Assembly: GCA_015501055.1 (NCBI GenBank)
Contig: JADNYV010000435.1
Span: 1-28,948, forward strand
Reading direction: 5' to 3'
Source of the DNA: Mucidula mucida
Lineage: Eukaryota; Basidiomycota; Agaricomycetes; Agaricales; Physalacriaceae
DNA: 28,948 nt
The notes beneath the pieces were generated by a model. It did no database searches. It saw only the letters and a list, made by a program, of their open reading frames with translations, and was not told where the DNA came from. Every line of letters begins with the position of its first letter. Position 1 is the stretch's first letter. Positions 1-9,437 of the stretch are shown here, in pieces. Position numbers and translations under genes: made by a program.

Positions 1-1248
1 GACAGTAAGTGTCGTGTCAAATTTTCCAAATGATGTACTCACTGGTAGTACAGCGCAGCAACGTTGGAGGCGGAAATGCCCATATTTCCCTTCTATAACA
101 TCAGGTCCCTCTACCTTCTCTTCTTGGTTTCGATTCGTCTTGGACAAGATGGTGGCTTAGCCGCCTGACCCAGGCGGCAGCCGTCAGCTTAGAGTATCTG
201 GCGGTTGATCTCCAGTATGTGGATGCGCGGGAGATGCAGGATTCAGTGGCTCTTGGAAGGACACGGAGATGACCTTGATGCAGCTTCCGAAGCTAAAGTC
301 GGTGAATATCAGGACGGTTGAAGCAGGTCGACGAAAGATCTGAGTGATACCCGTTAATCTCAGAGTTCCCAAGTATCCTGTAGTCAGATATCAACTAGTC
401 AAGAAATGTATAGTACGTACACTCGCGAGACTTCTGTTCTACTGATGGCTACGTCTACAATACACAGCACCATTTGGATAATGCATCGAAGACCATCGCT
501 TTGAAGATGAAGATGTTTGATATTCGCCTACGCCATACAGATGACTAGGCAGGCAGGGTCACATGTATCGCGTACCGCGGCCCGACCCGGTATAAAGACT
601 TGTTCTCAACCATCATCCTATTTACAAGCTTTGACAGTTAACGTGGTAAAAGGAGACGCTCAAAATGCGAAACTTCTCTCGTGTTCTCCTTGGTCTACCC
701 TCAAGTGAGGGTATAAGAGGTAAGGAAATGTTGCTCACTACGCAAACCTACTGACATGCCGCCACATAGGGCTACGAACGGATCACCACCAGCCCCCTTT
801 TCCTCTTTGTCCTTGTGTGGGCTCGCATTCCGAGGCGATCTGATCTACGATGCAAATCAACTCCAGGGATCTGAACTTTTGCATCAAGATTCAACCCCGA
901 GGGCCGAGTCCTTACTTACCTCGCGCTCTGGCGATGTACACGACACGAGTGTCGTTCCGCCTCAACCGGCTAGCCGACTTGGGGAATGGTCTTTGTCAAT
1001 TGGCAATACATGAGCTATAGCCTCCCCGATATCGTCCATAATCGTGAAAACTTGACCTCTCTCGACTCCAGTTCACTGCAATTCAGAGTTGAGCGTGTCT
1101 GCGGACTCATAGTCCCTCTTGAAACTCTACTCCTTCGATCCGAGCGGATGATATCTTGCCTCGTTTTCAACCTGGGGTTGTTGACCTCGGGAGATTTGCA
1201 CGTATGGTAGGGTGCCGCGAAAAACAACTCGAAGACTACCATGGTGGC
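1..1248. other. No supported gene
   Basis: I see no ORF here with recognisable domains, codon structure or conserved motifs on either strand. Short open frames exist but overlap each other in several frames and look like chance. A short minus-strand ATG (81-83) followed by an intron-like GTGAGT at about position 42 could be the first exon of a gene running off the left edge, but it is too little to annotate. Confidence 0.5.
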
Positions 1249-1445
1249 GCCTATCAACACCTTGCACCCGTCATCAATATTGACGCCTACATGCACTGGT
1301 TTCACTTCGTTCGTGTCTACAGAGGAGCGGTTTTGGAGACGCGCCGTGCGCCATATCACCTCGAGGAAGAGCTATTTGCCGAGTATGGGGCTGAACGTAA
1401 CTGGCTTGGCCGGCCTCAAACTTGCCTACTTCGCGGTGTGGACGA
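1249..1445 (+). pseudogene. Decayed fragment of a D-amino-acid oxidase gene
   Basis: The plus-strand frame reads AYQHLAPVINIDAYMHW, then a GAVLETR segment, then EELFAEYGA. The oxidase gene on the opposite strand at 4173-5682 has, in the same order, AYQHLAPVIDTDTYMHW, GAVMETR and EELLAEYGA. After EYGA the reading frame is lost, but the DNA still resembles the other copy (ACTGGCTTGGCCGGCCTC against ACTGGCTTGGCCGGTCTC), and then it skips ahead to the CTTCGCGG of the following segment. No FAD-binding N-terminus and no C-terminal signature are found nearby. This is therefore a broken, partial copy corresponding to the middle of exon 4. It lies about 3 kb from its relative and in inverted orientation, which suggests a local duplication followed by decay. 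The surrounding frame from 1156 to 1464 is not trustworthy. Confidence 0.75.
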
Positions 1446-1595
1446 CACGCCCTTGATCAGTTAGAAACGGGGCCGCGCGCAGACGACGAATGAGGAATCC
1501 TGCACGATTGAAGACGATAACTTATAATTCATTCACGGACAACGCGTATGTACTGACATGGATTGGGAATATACTGTACGTCATGTCAGCAAGAG

Positions 1596-2108
1596 CTATA
1601 GTGCCGAGTGGTTCTCATCATACAGAAAGAAGACCTTCAGAAGCTCGAGGGTCATCCGAAATATGTATCCTCCCAGAGCACTGGCCGCCACCAAATGACC
1701 GCGATCTACTCCTGGCGAGGCGCCCGACACTTGCAAGATCTTCCACCCCAACGCGCTACCGCCCAAGATTACGGGCATAACAAAGAGGCTCGGGAGATGC
1801 TGCATATCGAATTTGAACAGGGAGGAGAAAAAGGACTGGTGGTCCGGGGCAGACACGACCCGGCGTGATAGGAGGCAGATGGGGGCAAGGAGGATGCCGC
1901 TGCCGATGAGGGCGGCGTAGAAGACGGAGAGAGATTGGCCCTGGGGGATGGTGGCAATGGAGAGCAGGGCGTAGCCGAGGAGGGTGAAGGCGGCGTAGAG
2001 GACTGTGAGCGTGGGAACGCTTATAGCCCGTGTTACGGTGAGCTCGGCGATGACGCGGGGTGTCGATGCGTGGGCGCGGGGAGCGATGGGCTCTAAGTCA
2101 GTGGACAT
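1596..2108 (-). CDS. Small multi-pass membrane protein, paralogue A (unknown function)
   Basis: This single-exon ORF of 170 residues starts at an ATG at 2108. After a polar N-terminus of about 30 residues come three to four hydrophobic segments: around residues 31-54 (with GYALLSIATIP), 60-80 (LSVFYAALIGSG), 104-122 (PSLFVMPVILGGSALG) and 140-162 (HLVAASALGGYIF). The same blocks recur in order in the ORF at 2588-3148 (GYALLSVSTIP, LSVLYASLIGG, VFITPVYIGGNALG, GHLVATSALGGF), so the pair are tandem duplicates on the same strand. Conservation of hydrophobic blocks with divergent loops argues for selection on a protein. I do not recognise the family and assign no function. A membrane location is inferred from the hydrophobic segments. 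A TATA-like box lies about 40 bp upstream. Confidence 0.65.
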   Translation of the reverse strand: MSTDLEPIAPRAHASTPRVIAELTVTRAISVPTLTVLYAAFTLLGYALLSIATIPQGQSLSVFYAALIGSGILLAPICLLSRRVVSAPDHQSFFSSLFKFDMQHLPSLFVMPVILGGSALGWKILQVSGASPGVDRGHLVAASALGGYIFRMTLELLKVFFLYDENHSAL

Positions 2109-2145
2109 GGTGCGTTGGAGTGGATAGTGGTACGCTTGAGAAGGT

Positions 2146-2152
2146 TATATAT
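2146..2152 (-). promoter_or_regulatory. TATA-like box of membrane gene A
   Basis: Minus strand reads CATATATAACC about 40 bp upstream of the ATG at 2108. The paralogue at 3148 has a similar box at a similar distance, which supports both starts. Confidence 0.45.
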
Positions 2153-2538
2153 GAGCATTGGGCGCCGCGCTGAAGTAAGAGAAGCCGAAGCTTGATTTGG
2201 GAGGGAACTTGATGCCGTGAAGTCCTCGTGGTGAGCTGTTGAGACGTGTAATTGAATGAGCATGTATATTCAGTCACTAGTGCTGTGTTGACAAGGCACG
2301 GGAATGTGGATACTTCATTGAAGAGCCTACACGCGCTGATCTCGCGGGTGCCACACTTATACATAGACCCAAAGGCTATCCGAGAACGTCTGATGATGAC
2401 CTCTTCTGAGCATCGATCGATCAGGCTCGTGTACATGGTCTACTTTTTCTCGGGATGACAATTTAGAATCAATGACAACTGTATATACTTATTGCGCAAC
2501 AAAGGACAATTAACGACATTTATCTAAAGCTAGAAGAA

Positions 2539-2579
2539 GATTACCCAACCCATGTAGAAGCAGATTACCCAACCCATGT
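2539..2579. repeat. 24-bp direct repeat, two copies
   Basis: The 17-mer GATTACCCAACCCATGT occurs at 2539-2555 and again at 2563-2579, giving a period of 24 bp. It lies just downstream of the end of paralogue B, in its probable 3' untranslated region. No function is evident. Confidence 0.85.
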
Positions 2580-2587
2580 GTTTCACG

Positions 2588-3148
2588 TCACGGAGCACGG
2601 CTACTACCGCAGATTAATACCAATCGTCTAATGACCTCGTAGATCACTTCGCACATAAATCCTCCCAAAGCACTCGTTGCGACCAAGTGGCCCATATCTA
2701 TACGAGTCCCGTCAAAAGACGACCGTCCCAAAATCGTCATACCCAGCGCGTTACCGCCAATGTAAACAGGCGTAATGAAAACGCGGGGAACATACTTCAT
2801 CCAATACCTGGCGACTAGCTGTGGAGTATAGTACGCTGCCAAGTGGTGGTCATACACATACTCATATGTGTATTCGGATGTGATGCAGACTATGGGGATG
2901 AGGATGATCCCGCCGATGAGGGATGCGTAGAGGACGGAGAGGACGTTGCCGGTGGGGATTGTGGAGACGGAGAGCAAGGCGTAGCCGAGGACTGAGAAGG
3001 CGGCATAGCCGGCGGTGAGGAGGACGAAGATTGCGCAGCATTGTGCTGCGATAACTATCCTCCGATGTATGCTGGTGTAGTATAAGGATTCAAGTCGGGA
3101 AAAGACGCGCTTATGGAATGGAGTAGGAGTGGTCTTGGAGGGGTTCAT
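2588..3148 (-). CDS. Small multi-pass membrane protein, paralogue B (unknown function)
   Basis: This single-exon ORF of 186 residues starts at an ATG at 3148. It has a basic, polar N-terminus (MNPSKTTPTPFHKR and following) and hydrophobic segments near residues 31-60 (ending GYALLSVSTIP), 64-86 (LSVLYASLIGGIILIPIVC), 119-138 (VFITPVYIGGNALG) and 150-172 (MGHLVATSALGGF). It shares all four blocks in order with the ORF at 1596-2108 and lies 480 bp upstream of it on the same strand, so the two form a tandem pair. The loop between the second and third segments is tyrosine-rich (YTYEYVYD) and longer than in paralogue A. Family and function are unknown to me. A membrane location is inferred. No signal peptide distinct from the first hydrophobic segment is evident. 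Confidence 0.65.
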   Translation of the reverse strand: MNPSKTTPTPFHKRVFSRLESLYYTSIHRRIVIAAQCCAIFVLLTAGYAAFSVLGYALLSVSTIPTGNVLSVLYASLIGGIILIPIVCITSEYTYEYVYDHHLAAYYTPQLVARYWMKYVPRVFITPVYIGGNALGMTILGRSSFDGTRIDMGHLVATSALGGFMCEVIYEVIRRLVLICGSSRAP

Positions 3149-3187
3149 GCTGGCGGTTTGAATTTGAGAGAAGAATAGTTACAAGTG

Positions 3188-3194
3188 TATATAT
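3188..3194 (-). promoter_or_regulatory. TATA-like box of membrane gene B
   Basis: Minus strand reads GCATATATACAC about 40 bp upstream of the ATG at 3148, matching the arrangement at paralogue A. Confidence 0.45.
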
Positions 3195-3199
3195 GCGGG

Positions 3200-4172
3200 G
3201 AGAACACGAGTGTGGCGATTGAGCGGCAAAGAAGTTGAGGTGCATGTTGAACAACGGTAATCGCGAATGCTTTGAGTTTGATCCGCCTTATGAGACACAG
3301 GCTGTGATGCCTGACACGAGGCAGATAATCATCTCTGGAGTCAGCACGAGGAGTACTATACTGTGTCGATAAAGTTGCGATAAGAGGGCGAACACACATT
3401 TATGAGTTCATTGAACAGCCGGCATTGTAGGTGTGCAGGACACAGATCCGCCCGGATTGCTATGCCCCGCCTCCCCGAGGCTGACTCATGTGTAGAAAGT
3501 TCTAGTAATATTGTAGCAGTACAAAAGCTGTTGTATTTGAGTAGATAACACACAGTCAATCCTATGGCTTAAGGCCACTTCGATCTCTTACAACTTTCAC
3601 CCCGTATTCAACACCATACCTGAATCTGTCCCTCCGCAATCACAGACAATACATCTTTCTCGAACGTCCCTGCACCGACGCCACAGTTCTCACTCATGCC
3701 CCTTTTGTTCCTCCGTCACGGCCAGGAATGATACAGCAACCGGCGTTTGGGCTGTTGAACCCTATCTTCGATGTGATGCCGTCGAGCGAGCATCCAATCT
3801 TTGGACCGCTGCCACACACAGGCGCTGGGAGTGACGCCAGCACCATCGCCTGCAGGATATGCCCCAGCCTTGTCACTCAACTGAAGTTCCGAGGGTATTT
3901 GATCATTCCGCTGCAAATGTTTATCTCTCCTGCTCATCTTCGTCCCTATAGTTGTTTACGCAAAATGTTTCGATGTGTGTTTTTCACTGGCAGGCTCTTG
4001 TTAATCGGCGGGCAAATAACCAGTCCACTAGCAGACGCCACTTGCAGGAAACCATTAAGACTAGATGACTTACTTTACGCGTATTGAATGGAGAGAAGGA
4101 GATATGATAGCTCGGCGTATAGAGACATGGAATAAATATAAATAATTTAGTTGACTGTATCATCCGCTGAAT
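3200..4172. other. No supported gene
   Basis: Open frames on both strands between 3694 and 4087 (for example a minus-strand run containing SGPKIGCSLDG) have no recognised domain and no convincing splice structure. This may include the downstream flank of the oxidase gene, which ends at 4173. I see no repeat or RNA gene. Confidence 0.45.
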
Positions 4173-5682
4173 CTAAATTTGAGCCTCTGCGCGCTGATGC
4201 CGTCTGCTGAGCGACATCTTCGTCGCAGGGAGATCATCTTCTACCTCCCGGATCAACTCCAAGATGTCGCTCGCACACCCAAAGGACAAGGAGAAACCGG
4301 CACCACCTTGTCCATAAGAATGGACGATGCGGCTCATGGACCCGTCTGACCGTAGGCGTAACTCACGCTCAACGCGGACATTTGAGCCACCGGAAAGGGC
4401 GACGACCTTGCACCAAGGGTGCGTCGGGGTCGTACTCGGCGTGCTCAAGGCCAGGAACAAAGTTGTTGCAGCGGTGGCGCATGCGTATGATTTCGGGGCT
4501 GTCCAGTGTGAGGTCGAGTTCGTATTCATGTGGTTGGGCTAAGCCTGAAGGTATGCGAATGAGAATAATGTCCAGAGACGTTTACGAAAGTGACTTATCA
4601 CCAAGGATGAGGGTGTTGTCATTTCGGGGGACGATGAATACGATATCCTCATCTTCTCCTCGGGTGTCATCGTGAGTGACAGCGAGCGCTTCGGTGACTT
4701 TTGGAAATTTGCTGCCATCGTTGACAACCCGGATAAGAGCGCCGCGAAGCGGGTAGACGGAGGCATCTCCTGCAAGTTCGAGACCGGCCAAGCCAGTAGC
4801 ATTGACGATCGCGTCAGCGCCGTACTCGGCGAGCAATTCTTCCTCTTCGTCAAGTAGATCACCGTTAATGTGGCGCGTCTCCATAACTGCTCCTTTACAG
4901 ACGAGCACGAATCGTAGCCAGTGCATGTAAGTGTCTGTATCGATGACGGGGGCGAGATGCTGATAGGCGTCGACAACACCGGCCTTTTGGTTGGCTTCAT
5001 GTTCGTGTACGATGTTGGCGTCGCGTCTGACTCCCTTGATCTGACATAGTCGTAGATATTGCTACATGAACGATAGCAGTGAAGAGAACATACATCCTTC
5101 TGTGCCATGACCTCCTTAAACTTGTCGATCTGGCCACAGTCGGGCATATCCTCCATCTTCTGGTCGAAGAAGAAGTTGGCCATGCGCATCTGTACGCCAT
5201 GATCCAGGTAGTCGTCGCGAGGAATGATCTCCTGAAGTTTGTCGAAAGCGCGGTAGGCGGTCATGCACCAGCGCTTCGAGTTGTGCAATGAGATGACCTG
5301 CGATCGAAGGTAAGAGTACGATCAAACCTTGGAGAGAGTCGCGTACATCGGTATGTTTCCCACAAACAGCTGGCGGGAATTCCCAAAGGGCTCCGGCAAT
5401 TTGAGATGTAATTCGGTTTTTAGGATCAGCCCATCGTTCGGCGATGATGGTCACATCGTAGCCGGCATCGAGAAGTGCCCAAGCAGTCTAAAGCGACTGT
5501 TTCAACATCGAACTCAAAAGATACTAACAAACACCTACAGTGAAGCCTGTAACACCGCCGCCAACAACCAAGATGCGCTTCTTCGGCGCGTCTGGGTTGG
5601 GTGTAGCAGGCTGACCTTGCTGAATGATGAGCTCGTCGCCAAGGCGAGTCAAGAAGAAGTCAGGAGAGGAGGCGATAGACAT
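4173..5682 (-). pseudogene. FAD-dependent D-amino-acid oxidase, five exons, one apparent frameshift
   Basis: The family oxidatively deaminates D-amino acids using FAD, releasing a 2-oxo acid, ammonia and hydrogen peroxide, usually in peroxisomes. Proposed exons are 5682-5539, 5487-5347, 5297-5094, 5040-4602 and 4544-4173, with GT..AG introns of 49-57 bp. Exon 1 carries the Rossmann motif RILVVGGGVTG. Exon 2 carries QIAGALWEFPPAV. Exon 4 has YQHLAPVID, NATGLAGLELAGD and IVPRNDNTLILG. Exon 5 has GRRPF and then the C-terminal signature HSYGQGGAGFS. The exon lengths sum to 1300 nt, one more than a multiple of three. The extra base lies near 4389, between GRRPF and GSNVRVERE, where the frame jumps. 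The rest is well preserved, so this is either a very young pseudogene or a sequencing error. No canonical SKL-type peroxisomal tail is seen; the last frame ends AEAQI. D-aspartate oxidase is an alternative name that cannot be excluded. Confidence 0.88.
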
Positions 5683-5751
5683 TGTTGCGTTAGCGTAGCT
5701 GAGTCGGTGTAGGACTGATGCTGGTGTTTAAATTTCATGGACACGTACATG

Positions 5752-5758
5752 TTATATA
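5752..5758 (-). promoter_or_regulatory. TATA-like box of the oxidase gene
   Basis: Minus strand reads GGTATATAACATG about 70 bp upstream of the ATG at 5682, a plausible core promoter position for a basidiomycete gene. Confidence 0.4.
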
Positions 5759-5762
5759 CCAA

Positions 5763-7191
5763 TTTCTCGACCGCGACTTTCAAAAGTGCTCGGAGAACGA
5801 CCACCTTGTGTTCATCCGCGGCACCCTGACGAGCTGCAGGTCCATGTAGGGTTCAGCGCGGAGGACGTGCAGACCCCCGGTCATGACAGATGCGAACGAC
5901 TGCCTCGCGGAATTTTGACTTTGAAGTTGTTGAGGAAATTACACGGGAAAGAAGATAGAGCAAGTCACATCCTAGGTGAGCATTTGAAGCTCAAGTTTAT
6001 CGCGTAGCGTAATAGGACTCGATGGCCTTATACGATTGGACGTTTTATCGAGTCACCGGAGTGCGAGCTGGATGGAATCTGAGTTTACAATCTCGAACGT
6101 GATCAGGGATCTTACCGAGGACTAGTCGAGGAGATATGCCTGAGCACAGATTCAGTCTATTAAAGAGCGTCGCTTGCTGCATGCCAGTACAGAACAGAAC
6201 TTGTGGAGTTCTGGGAAACTTGTCCGAATTGTCTTGAGGCCAACGTACCGGTCCCAACTAAGCGTAGCAGCAGTGAAAACTACATTTCAAAGCCACACCT
6301 CCTCCAAGTCCACGGTATCGTATGCAAGAGACGTACGCTCCGTATGGCAAGACGGGCAGACATCGAAATGATGAGAGTCGGGTAGCAACTTATCACTAAA
6401 TGCTTGAAAACATGGCATCCGATGGCATCAGAGGTAACCTGCTCATCGGCATGATCAGAAGTTATAGTACATTATAAGGTACGGTCATCAGACGACCATA
6501 CTGTCGGAGGTATTATAACCTACTGCTATTCTGCTGTCATGATGATAGTATGATTACAAGTACTTGCTCCTGGGCGTGGTCCGACTCAGAGAAACACAAA
6601 CACATAACACATTTAGTATCTCTCCCCTCTTTCGCTATCGCTCTGTCAGTGCGATCGTCATGAATACCGACCGAACACACAACACCCAGCTCCATTACCC
6701 AGGAATTGCAGCCGTCAAGCCCGAGCACGACCTCCACAGCGACGCCAACGACTCCAGGCACCGAGGCGGCCATAGTGCCGACCGTGGACGATTGTGGCAT
6801 CTGAAAGTTCGAGCCTCGGCCATAATGGCGGTTCCTGACCATAGCAGCGTTGCGAACGGGCGGCCACGATTACACCTACCCTCCCTGGGATGAACACCTG
6901 GACTTCGAGGACAATTACTGCTACTAGACGGGCGACGCCACGTATTGACGACCTGAACCAGTCACATCGAATCCGGTACCTGCGCCATTACAGCAGTGAT
7001 AATAAGTAGCATTATTTTCTGAGATTTACCTTCCCTGAGTAAACCACAGTAAACCAAGATTCCGATGGGATTGAGAGTGATCGTACAGATTGAGATCTTC
7101 CAGGACGAAGCGCGGACCCTGTGCCGCGGGAGCATTATGCGCGTCGCTGCCCATCCACCGTCGGTCCGTCACACCATATTCCACAAGTTTG
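5763..7191. other. No supported gene
   Basis: No domain or splice-consistent gene is recognised. A plus-strand frame around 6666-6800 is Ser/Thr/Pro-rich (TTSTATPTTPGTEAA) and could be a decayed coding remnant, but it hits a stop and has no homologous motif I can name. At 7037-7057 there is a short repeat, GTAAACCACAGTAAACC, similar to the tandem at 7661-7697. Confidence 0.4.
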
Positions 7192-7292
7192 CAACGTCTC
7201 TAAGCGTACGAGCTGCGTAGACGTTGAGCGCTGAGCATTTGAACGCTTAGTAATCCGGGGTTATGTAGACTGGGAACATAACCCCGGATTAC
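7192..7292. repeat. Cluster of interleaved inverted repeats ending in a 17-bp perfect hairpin
   Basis: Three perfect inverted repeats are packed in 101 bp. CAACGTCT (7192-7199) pairs with AGACGTTG (7219-7226). CTAAGCGT (7200-7207) pairs with ACGCTTAG (7243-7250). A 17-bp arm at 7250-7266 pairs with 7276-7292 across a 9-nt loop; its core is TAATCCGGGGTTATGT. The first two pairs interleave (A, B, A', B'), a pseudoknot-type topology. No gene overlaps. It could be a hairpin-ended miniature element, a protein-binding palindrome cluster or a structured RNA. Confidence 0.8.
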
Positions 7293-7660
7293 CAAGGTCC
7301 TTGCTCTCGCGCGCTACACTGGGCGACGCGCGCCGTCAATCAATGTCTTCCTCTTATCATTCTAGTGTCGTGCTTGTTACACACCCCGAAATACAGCAAG
7401 TTTTGTTGGATGCTTCCTTCCGAAGTTAGCTCATAATGTATGAACTTCTGTTTGACCGATTCTCATCCGTCAAATCTTGCTGTGTGCACTGCGTCGCACA
7501 TCAAGTAGCTTCATTAATCTAGCAAGGTGTAAGGGTTGCCCAAGGGCCTCAACACTCCCATAGATGCCGGGAAAGAAGCTATGGAAGAATGTTCTGCTTA
7601 ATTGATGGGTAAATTATCTGTGTGCCCAGCGCCGCGATAGCGCCGTGCCGTGAGGCTGGT

Positions 7661-7697
7661 AAATCACAGTAAATCACAGTAAATCCACAGTAAATCC
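7661..7697. repeat. Short tandem repeat of AAATCACAGT
   Basis: Two exact 10-bp units (7661-7680) are followed by a variant with one extra C (AAATCCACAGTAAATCC). It lies about 60 bp outside the left end of the Plavaka element. Confidence 0.8.
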
Positions 7698-7755
7698 AAC
7701 TTAGATGCTGCTTTGACCTGCAAGACAGAACACTTAGTGTTTCTTAGCAAACCGA

Positions 7756-7845
7756 CATCAGTAAGTTTGGAGCCGTCTGGTGGTGTCTGGTGGGGGTTGG
7801 TGTCTGGTGCTGCATGGTGCCAGACGTGCCAGACCATGACCAGAC
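7756..7845. repeat. Left terminus of the Plavaka element
   Basis: This contains the 11-bp terminus CATCAGTAAGT, then CCGTCTGGTG and about six GTCTGG or CCAGAC hexamers in both orientations (for example GTCTGGTGGTGTCTGG and CCAGACGTGCCAGAC). The transposase 3' end (8106) faces this terminus. Confidence 0.7.
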
Positions 7846-7867
7846 GGGTCATGCAGCTATGCAGCTA

Positions 7868-7948
7868 TGACTGAGTGGTTGTGCTATATGCCTGTCTGGT
7901 CTATGCCTCCTCAGGTCCTTGGTTCAATTCTTGTTCGTTACATTTTTT
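7868..7948 (+). other. tRNA-like RNA polymerase III promoter (possible SINE head)
   Basis: TGACTGAGTGG at 7868-7878 resembles a tRNA A box, GGTTCAATTC at 7921-7930 resembles a B box, and six Ts at 7943-7948 could terminate RNA polymerase III. The spacing of about 42 nt is in the normal range. The sequence does not fold into an intact tRNA: the T-stem does not pair. It is therefore not annotated as a tRNA gene. It sits inside the Plavaka element between its left end and the transposase stop. Confidence 0.3.
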
Positions 7949-8105
7949 CCTTCCAGTCGAAGGAGACATTCTTCGTAGTAGACAGCGTGTTATCATTTTT
8001 TCATACAAGATGTATGCCATACCTTTCAGTTTCATATACTAGTGGTGACTGTCCGGACATCATAACACAAAATATAATACATTCTGTATGAATCTGACAC
8101 ATTAA

Positions 8106-9437
8106 TCAGAATATGATCTCATTAGCATGATAATCTATGTACTTGTTTACATAGAAATACTCGAAGCAGTCTAAAGAATAAGCATAGTGGAAATCATCAG
8201 GTACAGGCCGGGAACCAAACTTTGGTAATAAATGTGCGCCACGATCCAGGGCTTCAAGGTGGATAACAGTGAGATATGGCTTTCGCCGCCTTCCCCGAAT
8301 GTCTGGCTTCACCACCCACATACCCGTCCGCGAATCCGGATGAGCACCATATCGGTCAAACCAATGTACCAAGGCACACGGGTACTCTTTTCCGTCGTAT
8401 GTGAAGGAAAAGAAGAGCATGACACGGATAACACTCATGCCCTTGAATCCCGGTTTCTCGCTATCCTGAGTGACAAACACGCAATCCCGTCGATGATGAC
8501 CGTACCACAATGGTGTTAATTGTATCCACTCGCACTTCATCCCACGGATGCCAGAGATGTCGCTTGGAGAATAGTAGTACGCTGTGGCCGAGTGATGTAC
8601 GTAGATGTTGGAAAAAATATTGGGGCAGTCGTCGATGTCCAAGTTATCAGTAGGACCATTGAGCTGCTCGTGGAGAAAGCGGCGGGTGAGCTCGGGGAGG
8701 TTTGGCTGTTGGGTGTACACGGCGAGTGCTTCGAGATTGCAAGGGTACTTGGGTTCTAGAGCAGATGTGAGTTACAAGCATATATGGAAGAGAATTAGTG
8801 CACAAACCGCGTGTCGGCGCCATGATAACCTCAGCTATGATACAATTGTCATCCACCGGGCCCTCATCCTCATCTCCAACGTCAAAGGGATCGGGAGGTC
8901 AATCATTAAGAGGAGGGAGAAAACCTCGCACACTGAGGTTGACGTGCAAAGCCAAGAGCTTATCAAGACGCTGATTAATAAGAAGCATCTGACTCAAAGC
9001 CTTGTAACAACTCGAGCGACGCCACGGTTTCTTGACAGCTGTGATGTGTCGAGATTCTGTAATGGACGAGCACAGGCCATTTGGAGCCCCGAATTGAATG
9101 ATGTGGTCGCGGTAGTAAACGATGGAATGTTGTCGAGGGAGATTGAAGTCCTCGCGGACCTCTGTCTCAATGAAGATTTGTCGGTAGTGATGGAAGTCGC
9201 AAACGGCGTTGTCAATTTTGTTGAGATCATCCTCCGTAAAATCTGTACGCCGAACAAGATAGCAGAAGTCAAGAAAGGCAGCAAAAGCCTTGACAATCTT
9301 CTCGTCAACATATTCAGAAATAGCAGCAAGGTACACCTAAACCGTTTATCAGCTATGTATGTATCGTGAGATCATATCAGACTCACCTTCATTAAAGCCT
9401 TCGAGTCATCACCGGTCCACTGCTTGAAGCGTCGACT
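8106..9437 (-). pseudogene. Plavaka-type transposase, C-terminal part, severed by the foldback insertion
   Basis: This is the downstream half of the transposase gene that begins at 15290. Reading on the minus strand, it opens with RRFKQWTGDDSKALMK next to the insertion at 9447. After a short intron it continues YLAAISEYVDEKIVKAF, FCYLVRR, LPRQHSIVYY, FGAPNGLCSSITESRHI and AVKKPWRRSS, then LLINQRLDKLLA. The last exon (from about 8760) contains NLPELTRRFL, YVHHSATAYYYSPSDISGIR and YPCALVHWFDRYG, ending at 8106. These blocks, in this order, are those I associate with Plavaka transposases of Agaricomycetes. An in-frame stop follows LPPLND near 8899, and the acidic stretch PPDPFDVGDEDEGPVDD continues beyond it; this may be an intron edge or a lesion. 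The gene cannot be expressed whole because of the insertion. Confidence 0.85.

Noticed and set aside
42..83. Possible first exon of a minus-strand gene (ATG plus 14 codons, then GTGAGT)
   Set aside because: Too short, no homology, and the continuation is outside the window.
1156..1464. Plus-strand 102-residue ORF as an intact gene
   Set aside because: Only its central part matches the oxidase; the frame is lost after EYGA and no complete domain exists.
3694..4087. Overlapping ORFs on both strands
   Set aside because: No domain, no splice model and no codon pattern favouring either strand.
6537..6893. Ser/Thr/Pro-rich plus-strand frame and overlapping minus-strand ORFs
   Set aside because: Low-complexity content interrupted by stops; no recognisable family.
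7868..7948. A true tRNA gene
   Set aside because: A and B boxes are present but the T-stem and acceptor stem do not pair.
8605..9369. Long plus-strand ORF of 254 residues
   Set aside because: It is antisense to the Plavaka transposase C-terminal exons, whose motifs are clear on the minus strand.
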